In this document: piece after piece, positions 62,601-64,000 of the stretch
Layout: the number at the start of each line of letters is the position of its first letter
How positions within the stretch are numbered: position 1 is the first letter of the stretch
Origin: Gordonia lacunae
GTDB taxonomy: Bacteria; Actinomycetota; Actinomycetes; Mycobacteriales; Mycobacteriaceae
DNA length: 64,000 bases
Direction: 5' to 3'
Assembly (NCBI RefSeq): GCF_002149015.1
Contig: NZ_NGFO01000005.1
Span: forward strand, 1 to 64,000
The notes under the pieces: generated by a model
Databases searched by the model: none
The model's input: only the letters and a program-made list of their open reading frames with translations
What the model was told of the DNA's origin: nothing
Made by a program: the position numbers and the translations under genes

Positions 62601-64000
62601 GTCCGCCGCGGTACGCGGACTGCCGGAGTTCATGCGTCCGACGGTGTGGATGGCGCTGCCCGAGATGCCCCGTACGACGTCGGGCAAGGTGGACCGGCGG
62701 GCGCTGCCACAGCCCGAGTTCGCCGCGGGTGAGTACGTGGCCCCCGAGTCTCCCGAGGAGACCGCGGTCGCCGACGTGTTCGCCGAACTGCTGCAGGTCG
62801 ATCGTGTCGGTGTCACCGACAGCTTCTTCGAGTTGGGCGGCAACTCACTGTCGGCCATGCGGGTGAGCGCCCGCGTCGGCGACGCCCTGGGGGTCGAGGT
62901 GTCGGTCCGCGACGTCTTCGAGGCGCCGTCGGTTCGCGAACTGGTGGCGGCGCTGACCGGCCGCGGTTCCCGGATCGCGCCCGTGGTGGCGGTGTCGCCA
63001 CGGCCCGAACGGATCCCGCTGTCGTTCGCCCAGCAGCGCATGTGGTTCCTCAACCGGCTGCACCCGAGTGCGCCGACCCACAACATGACCATCGTGCTGC
63101 GACTGTCCGGCGACCTCGACGTCGAGGCGCTGCACACCGCACTGGGCGACGTCGTGCGCCGGCACGAGGTCCTCCGGACGACCTTCCCCGACGTCGAGGG
63201 TGTCCCCTTCCAGCTCGTGCATCCGCAGGACTCGGTCGCCGACCGGCTCGACTGGCAGGTCGTCGACTCCGAGGACGAGATCTTCGCAGCGGTGACACGG
63301 GGATTCGACGTCACCGAGGAGTGGCCGTTCCGCACGCGGCTGTGGCCGGTGGAGCCCGGCGAGTTCGTGCTCGCCGTCGTGTTCCACCACATCGGCGCCG
63401 ACGGCGAGTCCATGGCGCCGCTGGTCGCCGACCTCGTCACCGCCTACAGCGCCCGCGTCGCCGGACACGAGCCACAGTTCGCGCCGTTCGCCGTGCAGTT
63501 CGCGGACTACGCGATCTGGCAGCACACCGTTCTCGGCTCGGTCGACGACCCCGATTCGGTCGTCGGTCGTCAATTGGCCTACTGGGCAGAGCAACTCGCC
63601 GGTGTTCCCGACGTACTCGAGTTGCCGGCCGACCGTCCGCGACCGCCGGTCGCCTCCGGGCGCGGAGCCCGCGCCCGGGTCGACATCCCGGCCGCGATCG
63701 GCGAGCGCGTCACCGAGGTGGCACGCGGCGCCGACGTGACGCCGTTCATGGTGCTCCACTCGGCCGTCGCGGTCCTGCTGGCACGGCTGTCGGCCACCGA
63801 CGACATCGTGGTCAGCACCCCCATCGCCGGCCGTGGCCAGGCCGAGCTCGACCCGCTGGTCGGCATGTTCGTCAACACCCTGGTGTTGCGCACACTGATC
63901 GACGGCGCGCAGCCGTTCGAGCAGCTCCTGTCCGCGGTCCGAGACGTCGACCTGAACGCGTTCGCGCATGCCGACGTCCCCTTCGAGACGGTGGTCGACC
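38674..64000 (+). CDS. Giant nonribosomal peptide synthetase 2 (partial, runs off the window)
   Basis: One uninterrupted frame of at least 8442 codons from GTG 38674. Order with key residues: A relic (~20-75), A3 (YTSGSTG 276), T (Ser674), C (HH 853), A4 (1349), T (1739), C (1919), A5 (2409), T (2801), E ([10 protein letters not shown] 2993), C (HHILIDGWS 3494), A6 (3966), T (4363), C (4542), A7 (5038), T (5430), C (5610), A8 (6111), T (6502), E (6692), C ([10 protein letters not shown] 7189), A9 (7667), T (8058), C (8238, cut). Pocket codes by eye: A3 and A6 DFWSVGMVHK (Thr-like), A4 DAWQFGQVDK (Gln-like), A5 DALFWGVIVK (unknown), A7 and A9 DAWKFGQVDK (polar/acidic), A8 DVPHFSLVEK (Ser-like, atypical). 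T domains before E carry GGDSIMSIQ, and C domains after E are of the D-accepting type, so residues 5 and 8 of the joint peptide should be D. The C-terminus and release domain lie outside. Confidence 0.93.
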   Translation, partial: MTDVDSTASNISLTWGSRPSTLHLIAFSAGVAPSETAYEAVSGPVTFGELYARVSATAGVFIAQGLDTEAAVGAGVTQTEAAAGRAPAEIADATRRAIALIRERALELIGSTDLGSLPGLFRSAVARHADRPAVSDATGAGLSYRELDEQSDALAGGLRAAGAGPGRLVGVALPRRTELIVALLAVLKTGAAYLPLDRSQPVSRAQSIIDDAAPLLVLADAELAAAWDVIDVRFVTTGDVLRDASRSPSASSGAPQGAEGPGSGSLDDRLPAYLIYTSGSTGKPKGVVVSHHEVVALMKAAAEEFSFGPDDVWTLFHSYAFDFSVWEIWGPLVTGGRVVVVDQDTTRDPEAFVELLETERVTVLSQTPSAFYQLVAAQRTAQASLTLRYIVFGGEALSFEQVRRWFDDNPADPAQLVNMYGITETTVHVSYRALHRDAVSAGDASFIGRPLSSLDIHILDSRLRPVPEGVIGEMYVTGTQLAQGYLRRAGLSATRFVANPFAANGSGDRMYRTGDLARRVGDDIEYLGRGDAQVQLRGFRIEYGEIEAALVGVDGIAAGAANVVDLPDRGEILAAYVVPEPGVELDEQLVRRRVATAVPEYMVPDVVMAVERLPLTQNGKLDRGALPRPVLASTTEFVAPENDTETALRDIFAEVLGLEDISVVESVFDVGGNSLLAARIVGRAAETLGVDLTVRDLFDAPTVRDLALAAASKRPGLPPIEPVAARPDRIPLSLAQQRMWFINRFDPASPAYNIPMVLRLSGSVDADALREALLDVMTRHEVLRTTYPESDGEAYQLVHEPVAAAAMLDWREVPESVLPEVMLGGFDLVAELPVRVGFSRVSDTEAVLGMVVHHISCDGESLAPLVTDLITAYTARVAGNAPEFRPLPVQMADVALWQRRVFGAATDDSSLIGAQLQYWARQLDGAPDVLELPTDRPRPAVASQRGARVEFAVPQEVSERVARLARDRGLTPFMVAHAALAVLLSRLSATEDITVGTPIAGRGQSILDPMVGMFVNTLVLRTGVDLSAGFGRLLDDVRRTDLEAFANADIPFEAVVERVNPLRTEAYAPLAQVWLAFDQSAIADLASQTLTIGEGGGLAVTPVEPHDLSARVDLTVGIADNGDNWQGSVLYATDLYDAETVRLFADRFVRLLDTLTADPAAPVGDADLMTAAEHAVLDRWSGDAESATVPEPAVTVADALAESFARNLSRVAVRADGQTLDYAEYGALVHAFARTLLAQGVGPDVPVAVGVPRSVEMLVAIHGIVLAGGTYVPLDPEAPADVVRRQLALSGASTVVVVGARPSWAESVSQTAALVTVDVDALATAATAPVTHADRPASLRAGHPVYTLFTSGSTGQPKGVTITHRGLHDMLSWFGAYTGDPADERVLVKTPYTFDASIWELFWPFVAGATAVVAAPDGHRDPAHLARVIADERVTSVQFVPSLLSVFLDEAFDPATGLSSVRQIFTGGEALTPAVTQQTLAAAPHAVIVNQYGPTEMTVDATIATLTEPVDVVPVGRPAPGLTARILDRRLRPVAPGVPGELYLGGAQMARGYAAAPALTAQSFVADPAGPAGTRLYRTGDLARWRADGDIEYLGRTDFQVKIHGQRIELGETEAVLAAAPGVVSVAAAVTTTPAGDALVAYLTGHPGDTVDVDAVRAFAAERLLAHLRPTLWVVLEEMPRNASGKVDRRALPAPAVAESEVVEPETPAERTLAGVVAEVLGVEQVSVVDSFFDLGGNSLAAMRVAARAGAALGVEVTVRDLFDAPSVRELAQRVADRVPGLPPVTAVRPRPDDIPLSYAQQRIWFINQFDTTSAAYNIPIALRLRGKLDLAALRAAMVDVVERQEVLRTVFPSIDGAPRQVIGDAAGVGAELDWDVVDDESELFAAAAGGFDVTVQRPIRIRVHRVDDLEHIVLIVIHHIAGDGESMRPLVTDVVTAYVARSQGRSPEFAALEVQFADVALWQRRELGSIDDPDSRVSAQVDYWRSALAGLPEVLELPADRPRPAVASMAGAEVGFEIDSATAELVRELAAERGVTEFMVIHAALAVLLSRLSATDDIAIGTPIAGRGDAALDPLVGMFVNTLVLRTVIDPAQGFADLLDAVRVTDLDAFAHADAPFEAVVDALAPSRSEAFAPLTQILLTVDPTPADPSTLVADIDELAVEVVETEENSAKVDLTVGLRGGRGGSWIGRVNYATDLFDEATVAQMMDRFARLLHELVTDSTVPVGDADLLDTTERDMLTPVGRRAATPAVPLAELFAAAVANAGTDRTAVVDPDRTLTYGELDSASNRLARHLLAQGIGRGTLVALVIPRSVDLMVAIWAVAKTGAGYVPIDPDYPADRVAHMMSDSGATIGLTLTGVADVAAFGGQWVHLDSPELTESVAGQSDTPVTDSDRLAPVRAGDTAYVIYTSGSTGLPKGVEVTAGGLRNFGAEAVTRSGITRDSRVLGFASPSFDAFVLEYLMAFTAGAAVVYRDRDAVAGAPLADFMRAHRVTHTFLTPTVLASLDPAELPHLESVWAGGEAVPESVRDRWSRFVAFRNVYGPTETTIVITVAPPTRPGEPVHIGPPIDGVDLLVLDARLRPVPVGVAGELYVSGPALARGYLDRRGLTAERFVANPFGEPGDRIYRTGDIVRWARDRDGSLTVDYVGRSDDQIKLRGLRIELGEIESALGDHPAVASAVVTGVDADGGLAASGQSVVSALAAYVVLREAVDIATLREHLAERLPLFMVPAGIVVLDALPLTPVGKLDRRALPAPTIEVDSDHVDAETPVEQQLASIIAGLLGLERVSVTDSFFALGGDSIMSIQVASASRAAGIDVSPRDIFEHKTVRGIARAVGARGERVPALEELPGGGIGPMAVPPVVSWILGQTDAVADFGDFSQSMVLTVPAELTAEIAQELLAQVVAAHPMLSAAVEPGRGDGEWLMRTGVAPLDAGAVTALASAARAGEAGFSDTVVEAFEDASRRLDPTTGQLVAAVLVTDPAGESRLVVVIHHLGVDAVSWRVIIEDLLTAWAQRQAGQACSLRPEVTSARAFSAALDAQRTDRAVELPYWLDRSPERITDLGAELDRARDRMSTTDTVVHTISSPVTEALLTTVPTAFRGNVNDALVAALARAVRSWQQARGIADDQPVTLLLEGHGRYEEALLRGTDPRTVDLSRTVGWFTTIAPIAVDVRGDSVHTVKVAKEERVGQPDNGIGYGLLRYADTELARRPLPSIGFNYLGNVAGTGSAGEDAAASGEAGMPFLPDAAAPRLPGTVTGAMAVPNVLSINAGTAIGDGGREFVAGFTFPRGALSADDVDDLARRWDAELTAIVDEVALVGDPGLSPSDVLGARVTQDDLDHLARRYPGADVWPLSPLQRGLQFQAELAAAGREAGAVDVYTAQAVLTLKGQIDAERLAAAVREVFDRHRVLRSSYVRVPSGEVVAVVPETVNIPWRTVDLDPDAASVVGLDGDRGVAEVAQAERATPFDLESGPLMRFVLVRRGTRSTLVVTSHHILIDGWSSPLIMADLFALYATGQTYTGTVAAESGARGDYLDYLRYIAASDTEAGLAAWRSVLDAVDEPTLVGAGREATSEALPRDHSVLLSAEITSAIEELTRARGVTVSTVMQFAWAVLLSRITGRRAVVFGETVSGRPADLDGVETMVGLFINTLPAVADVDPDASAADVLDALQASKVAVLDHQHLGLPELTALVGRGQLFDTLAVHESYPVDAQSLKQGADAGGIGIEDLDATDSTHYPLNLVTGVVGDQIELKLKYLPAAFGERQVEVYSDALIRILTTLVADPATQVGAISLLDDAEYRRGLTPPVTHTANTESSLAELFARSVHAHADRPAVTDTGDTLDYRALDARSAAIAAALQGRGVRPGDLVAVATARTVDLVASIVGVLRCGAGYLPLDATNPVERLRFIVDDASPSAVIIDDTTADHELWSQLDATPVVPVEQLVAEGAGARPEPLAIHPDSRAYVIYTSGSTGRPKGVEVTHRDVVTLMDTAAGDFDFDETDVWTMFHSYAFDFSVWELWGPLLSGSRLVLVDRDLARAPEEFLDLLARERVTVLSQTPSAFYQLAETRRRRDTPLSLRYIVFGGEALSFEQVRRWFDDHPDETTTLVNMYGITETTVHVSFRPLDPQSVAADDASFIGRPLSSLAIHVLDDRLRPVPEGVVGEMYVTGGQLAQGYLKRAGLSSTRFVASPYGEPGTRMYRTGDLARRVGDDIEYLGRGDAQVQLRGYRIEFGEIEAALLAVPGVSAAAARVVDIPGRGEQLIGYLVRDEQDAVDAAEVRRIAGRAVPSYMVPDQIVDVEVLPLTANGKLDREALPVPDAATVDDDVVAPAGPQETAVAQVFAEVLGVDEIGVTTSFFDLGGNSLSATRLASRVADALGTDVSVRDVFEAPSVRDLVDAVSGRGITLPPVVAVSPRPERIPLSFAQQRLWFINRFEPASSTYNIPIGLRLRGDLDTDALRAAVTDLVARQEVLRTTFPEVDGVPHQRIDGPDQVDRLDWAVVGSQAEIESAVTDGFDVTAEWPIRARLWPVSAGEFVFVVVVHHIAADGESMRPMLADLITAYGARAAGRDPVFAPLEVEFADYAIWQHEVFGSAGDPDSRIAAQLDHWVQRLAGAPDVLELPTDRPRPAVASQRGARFDFAIPAEIGTAIERVAAERGVTPFMVVHAALAVLLARLSSDDDIVVGTPIAGRGKAALDPLVGMFVNTLVLRVPVDGAESFESLLDRVRATDLDAFANSDVPFETLVEKLNPVRTEAFAPLAQVNLTFDQSASADFAIDAEQSGSIGDLGFEPLPPAAPGAKVDLNFAIDRGDDGRRWSGSVIYATDLFDESSIDTLTRRLVAVLTGVLSAPSRPVGDAGLVLPDESSRLDDFATGARVEVGSPHIVADLVASNAASAPDAPAVIFDDRVVDQAEFAARVSLLARELIDAGVGPDVAVGVCLDRSVEIMVAVHGIVAAGGHYVPVDPESPAERGQYILDTAQVATVVVGPGTIPSVLDEFAGRIVRVDASTPLPDAPVPPVTEADRLGVVHPDNAVYTIFTSGSTGRPKGVTVTHGALRNTLAWFSESNGEGPHRFLLKTPYTFDASVWEFFGPVFNASPVVVAEPGGHRDPRHLAGLIERHGVTTVKFVPSMLAAFLDGATGVGIERLAGLRRIFSGGEALLPGLASGLAAALPNALLVNQYGPTEAVVDITYGAVTGPPPQNIPIGTPVWNSSVRVLDARLRPVPVGVAGELYLGGVQLARGYASRPGLTAQTFVADPFGPAGARLYRTGDRGRWNAAGELEYLGRNDFQVKLRGQRIELGEIESVLGSAPGVVHTAVVVAAPAGGGEQLVAYLAAGPGVDLDADTVKDVARRGLPEFMVPTTWMVLDQMPLTTSGKVDRRALPAPEFTASEYVAPADGQETEVAEIFAGLLDVDRVGATDDFFAIGGTSLSAMRLAARISDALGVEVSVRDIFDAPTVRELVARTRERGHALPPVVAASPRPDRIPLSFAQQRMWFINQFDPTLPTYNIPTVVRMVGDLDVSALRAAIADVVVRHEVLRTTFAQDENGPFQRISAADEVESRLSFSLATTAEDFERTVTRGFDVSREWPVRACLWQIDAETHVLGVVAHHIASDGESRKPLVADMVAAYVARTAGEAPAFAPLEIQFADYAIWQHEVLGSADDPESVLGRQLAHWTGRLAGLPDVLELPADHDRPAVASTRGARIAFEIPAEVADAVSTTARAHGVTPFMVVHAALAVLLARLSATDDIAIATPVAGRGSRVLDPVVGMFVNTLVLRSAIVPGMTVDEVLAQVRATDLDAFTNADLPFETLVEHLDPTRSEAFAPLAQVLFTLDQSRAAGGGVPGESADAQAAVLPGLTISPVEPPEVSAQLDLAVAVAADGPGRPWTGTVIYALDLFEADTVTELANRLVSVLRDMTDSSRTSRAVGDLALVSDADRARVDDWSVGAAQEFGEPVIPTAVAARIAADPAVVAIEFAGRQLTYGEFGSRVADLARTLIGLGVGPEVAVGICIDRSVEMVVAVHAVHAAGGQYVPIDTAAPADRVQYMVDTAQVRLVLSASGARPPALEGLDDQVTVLDVDASKPVGDVAPVTDAERIAPLRGDHAAYTLFTSGSTGRPKGVTVSHAAVMNRLWWGLGEFPWTVGDRVVQKTPYTFDVSVPELFGPLLTGATMVVARAGGHTDPDYLADLIVSTEATSVHFVPSMMSIFLDLVPAARFAEMSSLKWVFASGEALPPAVVAKLAALLPGVAIVNLFGPTEAAVEVAVADVSSAPALVPIGTPVANTSTWVLDARLRPVPAGVPGELYLGGVQLARGYAARPDLSAERFVADPYGEPGARLYRTGDLVRWRADGTLEYLGRTDFQVKLRGQRIELGEIESVIATVPGVVHTAVTVAKAPTGADHLVGYVAPEDVDLDGIKSTVAAELPEYMRPTIWVRLPHLELNTAGKIDRKALPEPDFGVHTDVHVAPATATEEVLASIVAHLIGLDRVSVTESFFALGGDSIMSIQLASAARAAGLDLSPREIFEHRTIRAMAAAADDDAARLPMLEESEDAGAGSLAVSPVVHWMIEHAQDASDFADFVQAAVLRAPDGLDVASLASLLSAVVERHPMLSATLELVEGQWRSSAGGRFDAPDAVIEVTSTAATGTEAFAADVRTAFETVSATLDPSVGRLVRAALIHDRDGVGRVLLVIHHLGVDAVSWPILIEDLITGWAQLSGGRGIELRAEQTSAQAWTNTLAARSASWADQVDHWLDRLPSRPTPLGVALDPTQDRMSTERHISHEISPMVTRSVLTAVPEAFGGNVNDVLLGAFARAVRSWQARREISDSAPITVLTEGHGRYEEVLATGESARRADLSRTVGWFTALVPVRLDPGVDVVHAVKAAKEERLAQPDNGIGFGWLRYGQSAELAARPLPTISFNYFGAGGAAAADSEPLPFTHAPDAPILGSSASGRMVALSALGVSVTTAHDEQGNRRLVAGASFPRALFAADEVADLLDLWAAELSALTDLVTRGTRVGLSPSDVPGTHVTQRDLDDLARTYPGSAVWPLTPLQQGLYFQAQLAAAGQDAGAVDVYVTQVVLTLGGRVDGERLRGAAEQLFARHRVMRSAYLRTGSGAVVAVIPAAVEIPWRVVDLPTGETDGTVADETGAAEIQRIVDAERLTRFDLARPPLVRFVLVWHGDQAHLVVTNHHILMDGWSGPLVLADLLALYATGETYTGQTGATGLDFAAHVQRLAASNRDAGLAAWRTVLAPVEGPTLVAPGLEATDDELPRQYRVSLDEETTAGLEELTRTEGVTVATVMQFAWSVLLSRLTGSRVVVFGETVSGRPADLPGVETMVGLFINTLPSVVDVDPASTIVEVLRRLQASKVAVMDHQHLGLADLTALTGTNQLFDTLTVHESFPIDTDALSSPDTVPDGLTDGLVVADVDSRSTTHYPINLITAAAGGRVSLQLKYLPAAFGDDQIRVFGDVLVHILETVARRPRDLTADIALVADTEGLDVATFARGTDVEIAGDHTVVDLVADARARAADRPAILFDDRVVDYTEFSARVSALARELISQGVGPDVAVGVCIDRSVEVMVAVHAIVAAGGQYVPIDTESPVERTRYMLDTAGVALVLIGRERPDALADVDLPVVVVDASGPVDLTVTPVGDTERRQRVLPGHAVYTIFTSGSTGRPKGVTVTHGALRNTLEWFSESNGPGEHVFLLKTPYTFDASVWDYFGGVHAASPTVVAEPGGHRDPVYMARLIERHRVTTAKFVPSMLAAFLDGATGAGDADLGSMRRIFSGGEALSPALAGGLLRLLPDLGLYNQYGPTEATVDITYGRVDAPAPNIPIGSPVWNSTVHVLDDRLRPVPAGVPGEMYLGGPQLARGYASRPGLTAETFVADPFDPDGGRLYRTGDRARWNADGVLEYLGRADFQVKLRGQRIELGEIESVLASAPGVVHVAVVVASAPGGGEQLVAYVAGRPGDDVDLDAVRSAAVRGLPEFMRPTVWMALPEMPRTTSGKVDRRALPQPEFAAGEYVAPESPEETAVADVFAELLQVDRVGVTDSFFELGGNSLSAMRVSARVGDALGVEVSVRDVFEAPSVRELVAALTGRGSRIAPVVAVSPRPERIPLSFAQQRMWFLNRLHPSAPTHNMTIVLRLSGDLDVEALHTALGDVVRRHEVLRTTFPDVEGVPFQLVHPQDSVADRLDWQVVDSEDEIFAAVTRGFDVTEEWPFRTRLWPVEPGEFVLAVVFHHIGADGESMAPLVADLVTAYSARVAGHEPQFAPFAVQFADYAIWQHTVLGSVDDPDSVVGRQLAYWAEQLAGVPDVLELPADRPRPPVASGRGARARVDIPAAIGERVTEVARGADVTPFMVLHSAVAVLLARLSATDDIVVSTPIAGRGQAELDPLVGMFVNTLVLRTLIDGAQPFEQLLSAVRDVDLNAFAHADVPFETVVD
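39404..39465. repeat. REP-like palindromic element inside the first A domain of NRPS2
   Basis: Two interleaved perfect inverted repeats: GAGGAGCCCC (39408-39417) with GGGGCTCCTC (39430-39439), and CCCCTCCGC (39414-39422) with GCGGAGGGG (39445-39453). It adds about 20 Ser/Gly/Pro/Ala-rich residues (~245-264) between the A2-region strand and the A3 motif at 276, where the other eight A domains have short, different linkers. The sequence matches the repeat at 23197-23223 in reverse complement. The frame is kept, so the element is tolerated as a surface loop. Confidence 0.65.

Overview
The window is GC-rich, densely coding DNA that reads as Mycobacteriales (Actinobacteria), most like Gordonia or Rhodococcus. 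Support: mftE-mftF-mftG lie just upstream of the S10 ribosomal operon as in mycobacteria; there is a BVMO/SDR/esterase oxidation operon and a DrrABC-type exporter; many genes are joined by ATGA or GTGA start/stop overlaps. The genus is an inference from gene content and order only.

Left part (1-11.2 kb): a REP-like repeat; an alpha-methylacyl-CoA racemase type CoA-transferase (minus strand); the tail of the mycofactocin pathway (mftE, mftF, mftG, with no mftABCD in the window); a split-barrel flavin/F420-type protein and a small membrane protein. Then comes a compact minus-strand operon: alpha/beta hydrolase, SDR, ferritin-like diiron protein, Baeyer-Villiger-type monooxygenase and MerR regulator, with a perfect 20-bp palindrome over its promoter region.

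Middle (11.2-26.5 kb): an NCS1 permease; an N-acetylglutaminylglutamine-amidotransferase-like AsnB paralogue coupled to an S9 peptidase; a hotdog protein; the complete 11-gene S10 operon (rpsJ to rpsQ) with a candidate promoter, a ~310-nt leader and a strong terminator; a second REP-like cluster; a membrane histidine kinase coupled to a kinase-like protein without an ATP-binding domain; a GNAT and a phosphoribosyltransferase.

Right part (26.9-64 kb): a DrrA/B/C-type ABC exporter followed by two overlapping giant NRPS genes. NRPS1 (2731 aa) is C-A-T-C-A-T-C plus a vestigial A fragment. NRPS2 starts at GTG 38674 and stays open to the window edge (at least 8442 codons): vestigial A fragment, then A-T-C-A-T-C-A-T-E-C-A-T-C-A-T-C-A-T-E-C-A-T-C... 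Together they have 9 adenylation domains so far. Binding-pocket residues read by eye suggest roughly Thr-Ser-Thr-(Gln-like)-D-X-Thr-(polar)-D-(Ser-like)-(polar)..., on an N-acyl or aryl starter accepted by an EntF-like first condensation domain. The exporter probably handles the product or a precursor. The most unusual points are the size of NRPS2, the mirrored A-domain relics at the facing ends of the two synthetases, a REP-like palindrome inserted in frame in an A domain, and an ~11.1-kb periodicity of three-module blocks.
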